A stretch of 49,441 nt of DNA, taken from the NCBI GenBank assembly GCA_018384365.1, contig JAHAYX010000044.1:1-49441 (forward strand), in the 5' to 3' direction. The notes beneath the pieces are model-generated. The model saw only the letters and a list, made by a program, of their open reading frames with translations, ran no database searches and had not been told where the DNA came from. The position numbers were made by a program, and so were the translations under genes. Below, one piece after another: positions 33,874-41,997 of the stretch. Numbering within the stretch: position 1 is the stretch's first letter; each line of letters opens with the position of its first letter. Source of the DNA: Clostridiaceae bacterium. Lineage in GTDB: Bacteria > Bacillota > Clostridia > Oscillospirales > QAMX01.

Positions 33874-35188
33874 CCCAGGCCACCTCCTTGTCGAAGTTGA
33901 ACTTCTCGAAAGAGAGGTCGGAAACCGGTTCCTCCAGCATCCTGATTTGGCTCTTCACCGGGGCGGTTGGGAACTCTTCCGGCTGCAGGGCATTTGCATA
34001 CTGATCCGTACAGAAACGATCACGCTTGCTCCAGGTTACATCATGTGTGGTTAGGAGATGCTCATGTCGGCGGAGTAGATATAGATCGTATCGCCATCCC
34101 GCATGATTCTCGCCGTAGCACCACGGTAAGTATACGGAACGCCAAATCTGCGGCCTTCATAGTTGAGAAAGCCATCGAAAGAGATCTTTCGTTCCGGACA
34201 CAGGTGGAAGCAAAGTGAGGGATTTTCTTTTAACTCACGGATGTTGCCGATGCATTGGGAAAAGTGGACCTCCTGGGGAACGCCGTCGGTGGCCTTATTG
34301 GTAAATGCCGTTCTGTTCATTGCACCACGCAAGTGCTGCAAAATTCAAATCAGTCACATTCCAGAATGTCCGGCCAGCCAGGAAGTTTTCCTTTACGAAA
34401 CGAACCAGACGCTCCACCTTGCCTTTGGTGAAAGGATGCCTGGGCTTGCATAGCTTGGTGCGGAATCCAATGGTTTTCATAAAGGCCTCGTAATCCTTTT
34501 GCCACACGGGCTGGCCATCATAGTCCCTCTTCAAAACAACGCTTTTCATATTATCCGTTAAGATATACTGAGGGATCCCCATGTAACGGAAGGCGTGGAT
34601 CATGCCGATGAAAAGATTCTCCTGCTTGGCGTCGGGAAAGAACTCCACATAGCGCTGACCGCAGTGGTGGCAGATCATCGCAAAGCAGGCGGCGCTGTAT
34701 TCTGTACCCGTATGATCCAGGACTTTTGTGAAATCCCTGTCCATCTGGTATGCCTCTCCAGGCTCCGTGATATAGCGCCGGCCGCGGTTGCCTTGTGGAG
34801 CAATCAGCTGCCGCTTTGCGGGGATCAAATGACGATGGCTGGCTATGTACCGTTTCACTGTGGTCTGGCTTCCGCTATACCCTTCCGCCGCCAGACGCCG
34901 AAAGTAAACGGCAGAGTTGCTGACTCCATCTTGAAGAATCTTGTCCAGAAAGCCGGTATGGCCACTAAGCACAGCGATCGATGGTCTATGCCCAGTCAGG
35001 CCATGGGGCATATCTCTGAATCCGTTTTCTTTTAGCCGTCTGAGCTTGGCGCGGGAGAGGCCGGTCCTGCGTCCCAGCTCAGCGAGATTGATTTGCTCCA
35101 ACGAGAAATTCTTTCCCTGCTCGGCTTTCATTTCTTCTATGACTTGTGCTATAATGGGGGCCAAGCTATTACTTGATGTTTCTTTCAT
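33866..35188 (-). pseudogene. istA: istA, IS21 transposase, at least two frameshifts
   Basis: IstA is the DDE transposase of IS21. The start at 35188 follows GGAAAGGAG. An N-terminal helix-turn-helix (LAELGRRTGLSRAKLRRL) leads into the integrase core with MDRDFTKV (first Asp), YILTDNMKSVV (second Asp) and KGKVERLVRFVKENF (Glu). Around 34,310 the frame shifts after CNEQNG to the frame reading MNRTAFTNKATDGVPQE. A second shift near 34,055 separates IYIYSADM from LLTTHDVTWSKRDRF. The last codons overlap the istB start by 8 bases. It cannot make full-length transposase. Confidence 0.85.
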
Positions 35189-35321
35189 TGCGCTCCTTTC
35201 CTGGGTTGTTGGCATTTTCCAGTTTAAAGGATTTGAAAGAAAATGTAATAGCTTTTTTATTGGCCTAATTTTGGCGATTTCCAGTGGGCTCAAAATGGCG
35301 ATTTCTGCCGGCCGCCAACAC

Positions 35322-35500
35322 AGGCAAGTGGTATTGCTGTGCAGTCAGACTTCTGGACTTGCTTTCGCTCCGGGGCTACTGAAAGCTGCCGGACTCCAGC
35401 CACTTGTAACAGGTCTGCTCAGATGCCGTTTGCCTTGCACCAGGCTTTTGTATTCTGACCATTGTTCCTGCACTCCGAAACCTGCCCGGCTCACAGTGCC
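35322..35500 (-). pseudogene. IS66 accessory orf (tnpA-like) remnant
   Basis: The minus strand reads ECRNNGQNTKAWCKANGI, followed after a frameshift by SEQTCYKWLES. This matches the helix-turn-helix start of IS66 TnpA proteins. It lies on the far side of the IS21 copy from the tnpC remnant, in the order expected if IS21 entered an IS66 element and the middle gene was lost. Confidence 0.65.
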
Positions 35501-35518
35501 AACTTGTTCATAAAAACA

Positions 35519-35571
35519 CCCCGTATCCCGGACAGTATACGCGAGTCGTGTATACTGTCCGGGATACGGGG
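35519..35571 (-). terminator. 22-bp perfect hairpin, terminator of the methyltransferase gene
   Basis: Arms 35519-35540 and 35550-35571 are perfect complements around a 9-base loop. On the minus strand the hairpin is followed by GTGTTTTTAT. It is longer than typical terminators. Confidence 0.78.
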
Positions 35572-35641
35572 GTATTGTTTCATGTTGTTTATCTTGATGC
35601 AAGTCGCTGGTAGGATTTCCGCTTACCCGGCGGCGGAGCAG

Positions 35642-36418
35642 TTATTGTTTCCTTGCCCAAATAATCGCCCGGTTCGTTGTTTCTCCAATCGGGCTGCGGG
35701 CATAATCGCCGTATTCTTCCTCTATCACCAGTCCGGACGCGGCAAGCCAGTCATGGATTTCCTCCAGCGAGGCAAAATGCTTGACATTCGGGATATCCCG
35801 CCGGATCACGCTGCCGTCCGGAAGCGTCAGCTCATACCGGCGCACAAAGTGAGCCAGCCTTTTCTCCCGGTCAAACGTGTTGTCCCGCAAAACCATCCGG
35901 CCGGTGTTGCCCTGTGTGTCCCGGCCTTCCCAAATGAGCTTCTCGCCAGGGTTTTCAAACCAGTCCTCGGGGTACAGGGTATAACTGTAATCAATATAAA
36001 GATGCCCGCCCGGGGCAAGCGCTTTCGCCGCCTTCCGGATCGCCAGAGACTGCGCTTCGGCATAATCCAGGTCCGTGACAATATTGAAAAGAAAATTTGC
36101 CGCCAGCATGACCACATCATATCCGCTGCCCCAGTCCTCCGACATGGCGTCCGCTTTCCGCCAGCTGATTTGCCGGAGGCCTTTTGCCTTGTCCGGTATT
36201 TTGCTCAGCATAAACTCATCAAAATCCAGCCCGGTTACCACGTGGCCCGCCTTCGCCAGCGGAACAAGCATCCGCCCGTTTCCACAGGCAATTTCCAGGA
36301 TCCGTTTGGACGGGGCGCCAATGACCGAGCACGCAAATTCTGCGTCGGTAAGATCCGTTTCCTGCTCGTCATACATATCGGCGGCCCAACTTGCAAAAAT
36401 CTGTTCTTCGTTTAACAA
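35642..36418 (-). CDS. Class I SAM-dependent methyltransferase
   Basis: This 258-residue Rossmann-fold methyltransferase has motif I ILEIACGNGRML (residues 40-51), an acidic residue at the end of strand 2 (VTGLDFDEF), and motif post-II WRKADAM. The later DYSYTLYPEDWF segment is in the substrate region. The substrate is unknown; rRNA, tRNA or a small molecule are all possible. The start is TTG with GGAGGG 7 bases upstream. The leader encodes a short peptide and hairpins that can hide this ribosome binding site, a pattern seen with inducible antibiotic-resistance methylases. It follows pcp on the same strand with 167 bases between them. Confidence 0.87.
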   Translation of the reverse strand: MLNEEQIFASWAADMYDEQETDLTDAEFACSVIGAPSKRILEIACGNGRMLVPLAKAGHVVTGLDFDEFMLSKIPDKAKGLRQISWRKADAMSEDWGSGYDVVMLAANFLFNIVTDLDYAEAQSLAIRKAAKALAPGGHLYIDYSYTLYPEDWFENPGEKLIWEGRDTQGNTGRMVLRDNTFDREKRLAHFVRRYELTLPDGSVIRRDIPNVKHFASLEEIHDWLAASGLVIEEEYGDYARSPIGETTNRAIIWARKQ

Positions 36419-36425
36419 TTCTTTT

Positions 36426-36468
36426 CCCTCCGTTTTTTTCGGGAGGGTTACCGTATTGTCGCCCTCCC
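36426..36468 (-). promoter_or_regulatory. Mutually exclusive hairpins over the methyltransferase ribosome binding site
   Basis: On the minus-strand message three blocks follow one another: GGGAGGG (36468-36462), CCCTCCC (36447-36441) and the ribosome binding site GGAGGG (36431-36426). The middle block can pair perfectly over 7 bp with the first, leaving the ribosome binding site free, or over 6 bp with the third, hiding it. The stop codon of the leader peptide lies directly before the middle block. This is the layout of a translational attenuator. Confidence 0.65.
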
Positions 36469-36504
36469 ATTTTGTTTGGTCTGAAGCATCGTTGTTTTCC
36501 TCAT
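36448..36504 (-). CDS. Leader peptide upstream of the methyltransferase
   Basis: A candidate 18-residue peptide, MRKTTMLQTKQNGRATIR, starts at ATG 36504 with GGAAAGG 9 bases upstream. It ends in TAA at 36450-36448, between the two blocks of the first hairpin. An in-frame ATG at 36513 would add three residues. Codons 13-15 form the first hairpin arm, so a ribosome on this peptide would change the folding of the message. No homologue is known to me. Confidence 0.55.
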   Translation of the reverse strand: MRKTTMLQTKQNGRATIR

Positions 36505-36585
36505 AAAAATCATCCTTTCCGGTTCCTTTCTTCTATGATCACGCAAAAATGCGGTATCATCCCATCTCGGCCGCTCCGCGGCGTA

Positions 36586-37176
36586 TTACGGCAGTGTCTC
36601 CACGGCAATGGTCAGCGCTTTCACAATCGTTTCCTCCGGCATACTGGGGGCCTTTTCTTTTGCCTGTTCGGGCAAAAACGGCACATGAATAAAGCCTGCA
36701 AGGGTTTTGGTCCCGCGGCACGCATGCAGCAGGGAATACAGGACATCGTTGCACACAAAGGTGCCTGCCGAATACGACAGCGCACAGGGGATTCCCGCCT
36801 GACGCACCGCGCCGGCAATCTCCCGGACCGGGAGCGTTGCAAAATAGGCGGCCGGGCCGCCCTCCACAACGGGCTGGTTGACCGGCTGGTTCCCGGCATT
36901 ATCCGCAATGGCGGCTTCCCGCAGGTTGATCGCCACCACCTCCGGCGTGATGCTGCTGCGTCCTCCGGCCTGCCCGATGCAAAGCACCGCATCCGGCTGA
37001 AGCTCCCGCATGGCGGCCTGCACGCTTTGGAATGCTTCTCCAAATACCGTCGGAATCTGAAGCTTTGTCAGTTCGTATTTCCCGATTTGTGTGTCCAGCC
37101 GCCGCACTGCCTCCCAGGACGGATTGACGGATTCCCCGCCAAAGGGATCAAATCCGGTAATCAAAAGTTTTTTCAT
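36586..37176 (-). CDS. pcp: Pyrrolidone-carboxylate (pyroglutamyl) peptidase
   Basis: This 196-residue cytoplasmic cysteine peptidase of family C15 removes N-terminal pyroglutamate from peptides. The catalytic triad is visible: Glu79 in TPEVVAIN, Cys142 in SAGTFVCND and His164 in GFIHVPFLPEQ. The N-terminus LLITGFDPFGGESVNPSW is diagnostic. The length is slightly below the usual 215, with a short C-terminus. The ATG follows AAAGGAG. It is divergent from the L-cysteine-desulfidase-family gene, each with its own promoter. Confidence 0.95.
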   Translation of the reverse strand: MKKLLITGFDPFGGESVNPSWEAVRRLDTQIGKYELTKLQIPTVFGEAFQSVQAAMRELQPDAVLCIGQAGGRSSITPEVVAINLREAAIADNAGNQPVNQPVVEGGPAAYFATLPVREIAGAVRQAGIPCALSYSAGTFVCNDVLYSLLHACRGTKTLAGFIHVPFLPEQAKEKAPSMPEETIVKALTIAVETLP

Positions 37177-37196
37177 CGCTCCATCTCCTTTACAAT

Positions 37197-37225
37197 ATTC
37201 TATCAGTTCTGTGTAAAAATAGCAA
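37197..37225 (-). promoter_or_regulatory. Promoter of pcp
   Basis: TTGCTA (37225-37220) and TAGAAT (37202-37197) on the minus strand have a 17-base spacer. Confidence 0.75.
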
Positions 37226-37281
37226 TACTGCGCGGAAAAACTGCGGTTTTGTTCCATATTCCGGCTGTTTTTCCCACCTTG

Positions 37282-37310
37282 TTGATTTCGTGGGCGCGGG
37301 ATATTATAAT
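37282..37310 (+). promoter_or_regulatory. Promoter of the L-cysteine desulfidase-family gene
   Basis: TTGATT (37282-37287) and TATAAT (37305-37310) have a 17-base spacer and sit back to back with the pcp promoter. Confidence 0.82.
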
Positions 37311-37395
37311 AAACATAGTGCGGTTTGCGAAAACGAAGGCAAAACGAGCGGGAATACGGAATTTCCCGGAAAAACGACAGGCAGGAGGAAGTGCG

Positions 37396-38670
37396 ATGAA
37401 TTGCCAGGATCCCTGTTATGCAAAATACCTGCAAATTCTGCGGGAAGAGCTTCAGCCCGCGATGGGCTGCACGGAGCCGATCGCCATTGCCTATGCGGCA
37501 GCGAAGGTCCGGTCGGTCCTCGGCGCGCTGCCGGACCGGCTGGACGTGGCGGTCAGCGGAAACATCATCAAAAATGTCAAAAGCGTCGTCATCCCGCACA
37601 CGGGCGGACTGCGGGGCATTCCCGCGGCCGTAGCGGCAGGCGTCGTGGCGGGGGATCCTGCAGGGGAACTGGAGGTCATCTCCCATGTGACGGAACGCGA
37701 TATTGCTGCCACGGAGTGCTATTTGAAAGAAACGCCGATTGCGGTGCGCTGTGCGGATACGCCGCATATCTTTGATATTCAGATCACCGCATTTTGCGGC
37801 GGGGATTCCGCCTTCGTCCGGATCGTGGACTATCACACCAACATTGCCTGTATCCGCCGCAACGGGGAAACCCTGCTGCAAAAGGACTGTGTGCAAAGCG
37901 AGGAGGGCCTGACAGACCGCACCTGCCTGTCCATCGAAGGCATCGTGGAATTCGCCGGCTGCGTCCGTCCGGAAGATGTCCGGGAAGTGCTGGAACGCCA
38001 GATTCGCTATAACATGGCGATTGCCGAGGAGGGTCTGCGCGGAAATTACGGCGCAAACATCGGAAAAACGATCCTGCAAAACCGGGAGAACGACATCAAC
38101 TATCAAATGCGCGCCTGGGCTGCGGCGGCCAGCGACGCCAGAATGAACGGCTGCGAATTGCCGGTGGTCATCAACTCAGGCAGCGGCAATCAGGGCATCA
38201 CTGCCAGCGTCCCGGTGATCGTCTATGCGCGGGAGACCGGAAAAACGGAGGAAGAACTCCTGCGGGCGCTTTGCGTCTCCAATCTGGTGACCATTCACCT
38301 GAAAACCGGAATCGGAAGGCTTTCCGCCTATTGCGGCGCCGTCAGCGCCGGGGTCGGCGCCGGCGCCGGCCTTGCTTATCTCAAAGGCGGCCGGCTTGAG
38401 ACCATTGCGCACACCGTTGTCAATGCGGTGGCGGTCACTTCCGGCATCATCTGCGACGGTGCAAAGGCCAGCTGCGCCGCCAAAATTGCCGCGTCGGTGG
38501 ATGCGGGCCTGCTCGGCCTTGCCATGTATGAAAGCGGGAACCAGTTCTTCGGCGGGGACGGCATTATCAAAAAAGGCGTGGAAAATACCATTACAACGGT
38601 TGGCAGGCTGGCCAGAATCGGCATGGAACAGACCGATAAAGAGATCATCCATCTGATGATGGAATCCTGA
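37396..38670 (+). CDS. L-cysteine desulfidase / YhaM (UPF0597) family protein
   Basis: This 424-residue protein has the serine-dehydratase-alpha-like fold. Characterised relatives cleave L-cysteine to pyruvate, ammonia and sulfide using a 4Fe-4S cluster. The diagnostic start is MGCTEPIAIAYAAA (Cys25). Other conserved parts are SGNIIKNVKSVVIPHTGG, SGSGNQGITASVPV and the Cys-containing ICDGAKASCAAK, which together can supply the cluster ligands. The ATG follows AGGAGG. Cytoplasmic; single gene. Cysteine breakdown, rather than serine breakdown, is inferred from the family only. Confidence 0.9.
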   Translation: MNCQDPCYAKYLQILREELQPAMGCTEPIAIAYAAAKVRSVLGALPDRLDVAVSGNIIKNVKSVVIPHTGGLRGIPAAVAAGVVAGDPAGELEVISHVTERDIAATECYLKETPIAVRCADTPHIFDIQITAFCGGDSAFVRIVDYHTNIACIRRNGETLLQKDCVQSEEGLTDRTCLSIEGIVEFAGCVRPEDVREVLERQIRYNMAIAEEGLRGNYGANIGKTILQNRENDINYQMRAWAAAASDARMNGCELPVVINSGSGNQGITASVPVIVYARETGKTEEELLRALCVSNLVTIHLKTGIGRLSAYCGAVSAGVGAGAGLAYLKGGRLETIAHTVVNAVAVTSGIICDGAKASCAAKIAASVDAGLLGLAMYESGNQFFGGDGIIKKGVENTITTVGRLARIGMEQTDKEIIHLMMES

Positions 38671-38737
38671 AAACCGCGCCCCGGCGGACGGTCTGCGCAG
38701 GGACACGGAAAGCGGTCTGCCGTAATTGAAAATACTT

Positions 38738-38820
38738 TTGCGCATTTTCCTCTTTCTGAAACGAAAATATCACACTCTTGCGCATTCCCTCTTTCCAAAT
38801 CGCAAAACATCTGCCATAAT
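38738..38820 (+). promoter_or_regulatory. Two 40-bp-spaced direct repeats upstream of the cupin gene
   Basis: Similar blocks start TTGCGCATT at 38738 and 38778, each followed by a CTCTTTC and an A-rich tail. They lie immediately upstream of a weak promoter (TTTCCA 38792-38797, 17 bases, CATAAT 38815-38820). Direct repeats in this position often bind AraC-type or two-component activators. No such regulator is in the window. Confidence 0.55.
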
Positions 38821-38857
38821 AAGCGATACAGGATTCAAGAGAAAGGAGCTCTTGTTT

Positions 38858-40039
38858 ATGAGCGATCAGACTGCGAGAATCAGAAAAGTATTTGCAGAAA
38901 ACGGGGGAATCCTGCGCATGGTCCCCAATTTCATTCCGCGGCCTTTCGGTACGGCCGGCCGTCGTATGCGCCTGCATCCGGACGACTATTTTGCCTTCGG
39001 TATGGAGCGCGGCGCGATTAAGGAGCGCTGGTTCTCCTCCGTGGTGGAAGCCCAGAATGGCCCGCTTACCACAAAAAACGAAGGTATGAGCTATGTTTCC
39101 TGCTCCGATGATCCGGAGGATAAGATCCTCTTTGCCGATTTCATCAGGGAGCTGGGCGCAGACCTCATCGGCGGGGATGTTTATGCCAAATACGGCACCT
39201 GGCCCATGTTTGCCAAGTTTTTCGACTATAACGAGGCGCTGTTCTTCCATATGCACCTCAAGTCCGAAGATGCCGCCAAGGTTGGCCGCAACGCCAAGCC
39301 CGAGGCTTATTTCTTCCCGGCGCAGTATAATCCCCACGAAGGCACGATGCCGGCTACCTATTTCGGCTTTAAACCCGGCGTTACGAAGGAAGACGTCAAA
39401 AAGCGCCTTGAACGGTTCGATACCGCCGATAACCACATCACCGACCTGTCCGTTGCCTATCGCATGACGCTGGGAACCGGCTGGTATACCGCCCCCGGCG
39501 TACTGCACGCCCCGGCATCCCTTCTGACCTACGAACCGCAGTGGAACAGCGATGTAAACGCCGTATTCGAAAACTTCACAGGCGGTCAGGTCTATGGCCG
39601 CAATTCTCTGGTCGAAAATGTGCCGGAAGATAAGCAGAACGACCTCGATTACATCGTAAACATGGCCGATTGGGAAGCCAATCTCGATCCTGCGTACGAA
39701 AAGCACTATTTCCGTCCGCCGATCGTCAATCATGCGAGCGATGCCTATATAGAGAAGCAGATTGTCTATGAAACCGAAGGCCATTTCAGCGCCAAGGAAC
39801 TCACCATCCTGCCCGGCCAGAGTGCAACCGTCGCCGATGACGGTGCATTTGGCTGCGTTGTCATCGAAGGTCACGGCACCATGAACGGCACAGCCGTCGA
39901 AAGCCCCAATATGCTCCGCTACGGTCAGCTCAGCGACGACGAATTCTTCGTTGCTGCCGACGTTGCCGCGCGCGGGATTACCTACGTCAATCACAGCAAG
40001 ACCTCTCCGCTGGTCATGCTGAAGCATTTTGCCAAATAA
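38858..40039 (+). CDS. Cupin protein related to type I mannose-6-phosphate isomerase
   Basis: This 393-residue protein is predicted to be a metal-binding sugar isomerase-like cupin. Candidate metal ligands are in FFHMHLK (around residue 133). The motif YFGFKPGVTKEDVKKRL matches the helical insertion of PMI enzymes, and TAPGVLHAP (around residue 212) resembles their PxGTxHA strand. The C-terminal half contains a second beta barrel with LPGQSATVADDGAFG. The divergence from true PMI is large, so an isomerase of another free or oxidised sugar is possible. The ATG follows AAAGGAG. It is followed by its own terminator and then the MGH1-like hydrolase gene. Confidence 0.75.
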   Translation: MSDQTARIRKVFAENGGILRMVPNFIPRPFGTAGRRMRLHPDDYFAFGMERGAIKERWFSSVVEAQNGPLTTKNEGMSYVSCSDDPEDKILFADFIRELGADLIGGDVYAKYGTWPMFAKFFDYNEALFFHMHLKSEDAAKVGRNAKPEAYFFPAQYNPHEGTMPATYFGFKPGVTKEDVKKRLERFDTADNHITDLSVAYRMTLGTGWYTAPGVLHAPASLLTYEPQWNSDVNAVFENFTGGQVYGRNSLVENVPEDKQNDLDYIVNMADWEANLDPAYEKHYFRPPIVNHASDAYIEKQIVYETEGHFSAKELTILPGQSATVADDGAFGCVVIEGHGTMNGTAVESPNMLRYGQLSDDEFFVAADVAARGITYVNHSKTSPLVMLKHFAK

Positions 40040-40047
40040 AGCGCCGC

Positions 40048-40083
40048 AAGCCCCCGCAGTTATAAAACTGCGGGGGCTTTTTG
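40048..40083 (+). terminator. Terminator of the cupin gene
   Basis: A 14-bp stem (40048-40061 with 40066-40079) with a short ATAA loop runs into a T-run ending at 40083. Confidence 0.92.
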
Positions 40084-40181
40084 TTCTCCCGCGCGCCGCT
40101 GCGGGGCCGGCGGACAAAAGACGCCATCCTTTCTGCAAGCAGAAAAATTCTCTGCACACGCGCGCGGCGCCATATATCTTG

Positions 40182-40209
40182 TTGTAATTTACCAGATATC
40201 TGTTATAGT
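40182..40209 (+). promoter_or_regulatory. Promoter and palindrome before the hydrolase/MoaF-like operon
   Basis: TTGTAA (40182-40187) and TATAGT (40204-40209) have a 16-base spacer. Between them is the perfect palindrome CAGATATCTG (40193-40202), where a bound repressor would block the promoter. Confidence 0.6.
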
Positions 40210-40263
40210 ATTAGTATTATACTGTAAACTCTGACGAGCAAAGGAAGAGAAAGGAGCCATTAC

Positions 40264-41985
40264 ATGAGTAAACTCACGATCAACGGGTCCATGTTTAAGC
40301 GTGCCGGCGCATGGTTTGGCATTTTCAAGCGCATCACCTTCTATGGCGGCAACAGTCTGGTTCTCGCTTCGCTGCACGGCAACGCGGCCAGAACAAACGA
40401 CCGGGGAAGAATTATTGACATTGTCCCGATCTATCAGGGCAGAAAGATCGACTTTGAAGTTGAAATGGAGCCCGCGGAGCTGACCGTTGTGACCCGGTAC
40501 GGCAACATCCGCTTCACCTTTGCCGATACAACCAAAATGCTGATCGAAGGCGATCCGGGCCTGGGTCTGCGCTTCAGCAAAACCATGGATAAGCATGAGA
40601 CTGTCCATCCGCGCCGTGACGGCGCGTGGGAAGGCGTGTTCAAATCCACCACAAACTTCATCTTCAAGGGCCTTGACGGTTCCGGCATTGATTTCGACGG
40701 CGGCCGCGGCTATTGGAATTATGAGAAGATGTCCAGCGATGTTGTTGCCGGCTTCACACAGCCGAACGCAGAGGGCAAGTTCACTCTCGTGCTGGAAGAA
40801 TTCAGATACGGCGGCTATGTCCGCGACGAATATCCGACCTATGCCGAGGCAAAAGCCTCCATGCAGGCGGAATGGGATGCGTTTTATGCCAATATGCCCG
40901 CTTTCCCGGGCGAGCTGGAAGAAGATCGCTTTGCCGTGCAGTATATGCTCTGGTCGCTGCTGACCGGCCCGTCCGGCAACGCAAAGCATATCCAGATCAT
41001 GATGTTCGCCGGCGCGATGGGTTCCCAGTGGCAGATGTGCCAGAACGCCGTCGCCCTGATGCAGAATCCCGAAATCGCGCTGAGCCTGCTGCTCGGTCCA
41101 TTCGATCAGATGAGTGCGGAAGGCCAGCTTGCCGATATTCAGGACGATATCAACTGCGAGTGTCAGCGCATCAAGCCTGCCGTGCATGGCTGGGCGGTGC
41201 TGCAATTCATGCGCCGGTATCAGCTTCTGGAGCTTTGGCCGCGTGAGAAAGTGGAAGAACTCTACAAAGGCTGCGCCAAGTGGAGCAGCTGGGTGCTGAA
41301 ATACCGTGACGAGGACGGCAGCGGTCTGCCGGTCGTGTTCCACGGCGACGAATCCGGCGTGGACGACACCTCGCTCTTCGCCGATCATCTCGTCCTGCTC
41401 ACGCCGGATACGGCTTCCTATGTCACGCTGCTCTATGAAGGCACGGCAAAGCTCGCCGCACTGCTGGGCCATGACGACGAGGCCGCCTATTGGGATGCGC
41501 AGTCAAAAAAGCTGCTGCATACGCTGATCGAGCAGATGTGGGATGGCGAAAAGTTTGTGGCGCTGACTCCTTTCAAGCATGAAAAGGTCTTTTCCTCCTC
41601 TGTTGCGCACTATCTGCCGGCTATGCTCGGCGATCGTCTGCCGGCCGAAATCCTCGATAAACTCGTCGATGATCTCAATGATCCGGAAACTTTCAATTCT
41701 CCGTACGGCATCCCGACCGAGAATATGCAGAGCATCTTCCTTACGAAGGACGCCTTCGGACGCGGTGCAATCCTGCCGTCTGTCATGATTTTCCTGTGCA
41801 CCGGTCTGTGGGATTCCCATCGCCATGCGGACGCCCGCAGATTCATAGAAACTTACTGCAATGCCATCCGCAAGAACGAGTTCCCGCTTCTGGCCAGCCC
41901 CATTGATGGTCACGACATCTATTCCGGCACCTGGCCGCGCTGTGCCTATACGATCCTCTGCGGATTGCTTGCAGAAGAAAAGTGA
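40264..41985 (+). CDS. MGH1-like (GH63-related) glycoside hydrolase
   Basis: This 573-residue protein has an N-terminal beta domain (to about 200) and a C-terminal (alpha/alpha)6 barrel of the mannosylglycerate-hydrolase/GH63-like type. Family marks are GDESGVDDTSLF (around 360-371), the helix PDTASYVTLLYEGTAKLAALLG, EAAYWDAQSKKL, and the late active-site strand FNSPYGIPTENM. No signal peptide, so intracellular. Known relatives act on alpha-linked glucosyl or mannosyl groups, including small glycosides such as glucosylglycerate. The exact substrate is unknown. Only 12 bases separate its stop from the MoaF-like gene, so they form an operon. Confidence 0.8.
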   Translation: MSKLTINGSMFKRAGAWFGIFKRITFYGGNSLVLASLHGNAARTNDRGRIIDIVPIYQGRKIDFEVEMEPAELTVVTRYGNIRFTFADTTKMLIEGDPGLGLRFSKTMDKHETVHPRRDGAWEGVFKSTTNFIFKGLDGSGIDFDGGRGYWNYEKMSSDVVAGFTQPNAEGKFTLVLEEFRYGGYVRDEYPTYAEAKASMQAEWDAFYANMPAFPGELEEDRFAVQYMLWSLLTGPSGNAKHIQIMMFAGAMGSQWQMCQNAVALMQNPEIALSLLLGPFDQMSAEGQLADIQDDINCECQRIKPAVHGWAVLQFMRRYQLLELWPREKVEELYKGCAKWSSWVLKYRDEDGSGLPVVFHGDESGVDDTSLFADHLVLLTPDTASYVTLLYEGTAKLAALLGHDDEAAYWDAQSKKLLHTLIEQMWDGEKFVALTPFKHEKVFSSSVAHYLPAMLGDRLPAEILDKLVDDLNDPETFNSPYGIPTENMQSIFLTKDAFGRGAILPSVMIFLCTGLWDSHRHADARRFIETYCNAIRKNEFPLLASPIDGHDIYSGTWPRCAYTILCGLLAEEK

Positions 41986-41997
41986 GGGAGACTGCTT

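Larger units (their letters stand above)
33057..35320 (-). mobile_element. Decayed IS21-family insertion sequence
   Basis: The element carries istA and istB in the usual overlapping order and is bounded by long imperfect inverted repeats. The left end begins TGTTGGGGGCCGGC (33057) and the right end, read on the minus strand, TGTTGGCGGCCGGC (35320). Inside each end are two copies of a GAAA-CAGCCAAATT-like site (33073-33085 and 33096-33110 on the left), as expected for IS21 transposase binding. Both genes are frameshifted. No target-site duplication is evident. Size is 2,264 bases, normal for the family. Confidence 0.85.

Noticed and set aside
33429-34004. A plus-strand frame of 191 codons opposite istB
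   Set aside because: It is antisense to istB and istA, which show family motifs; no ribosome binding site.
35345-35602. A minus-strand 85-codon frame spanning the long hairpin
   Set aside because: It reads through the 22-bp palindrome, and its similarity to IS66 TnpA lies in a different frame.
38858-40039. Naming the cupin as manA
   Set aside because: The PMI-like motifs are present but the sequence is too divergent and the carbohydrate context does not point to mannose-6-phosphate.
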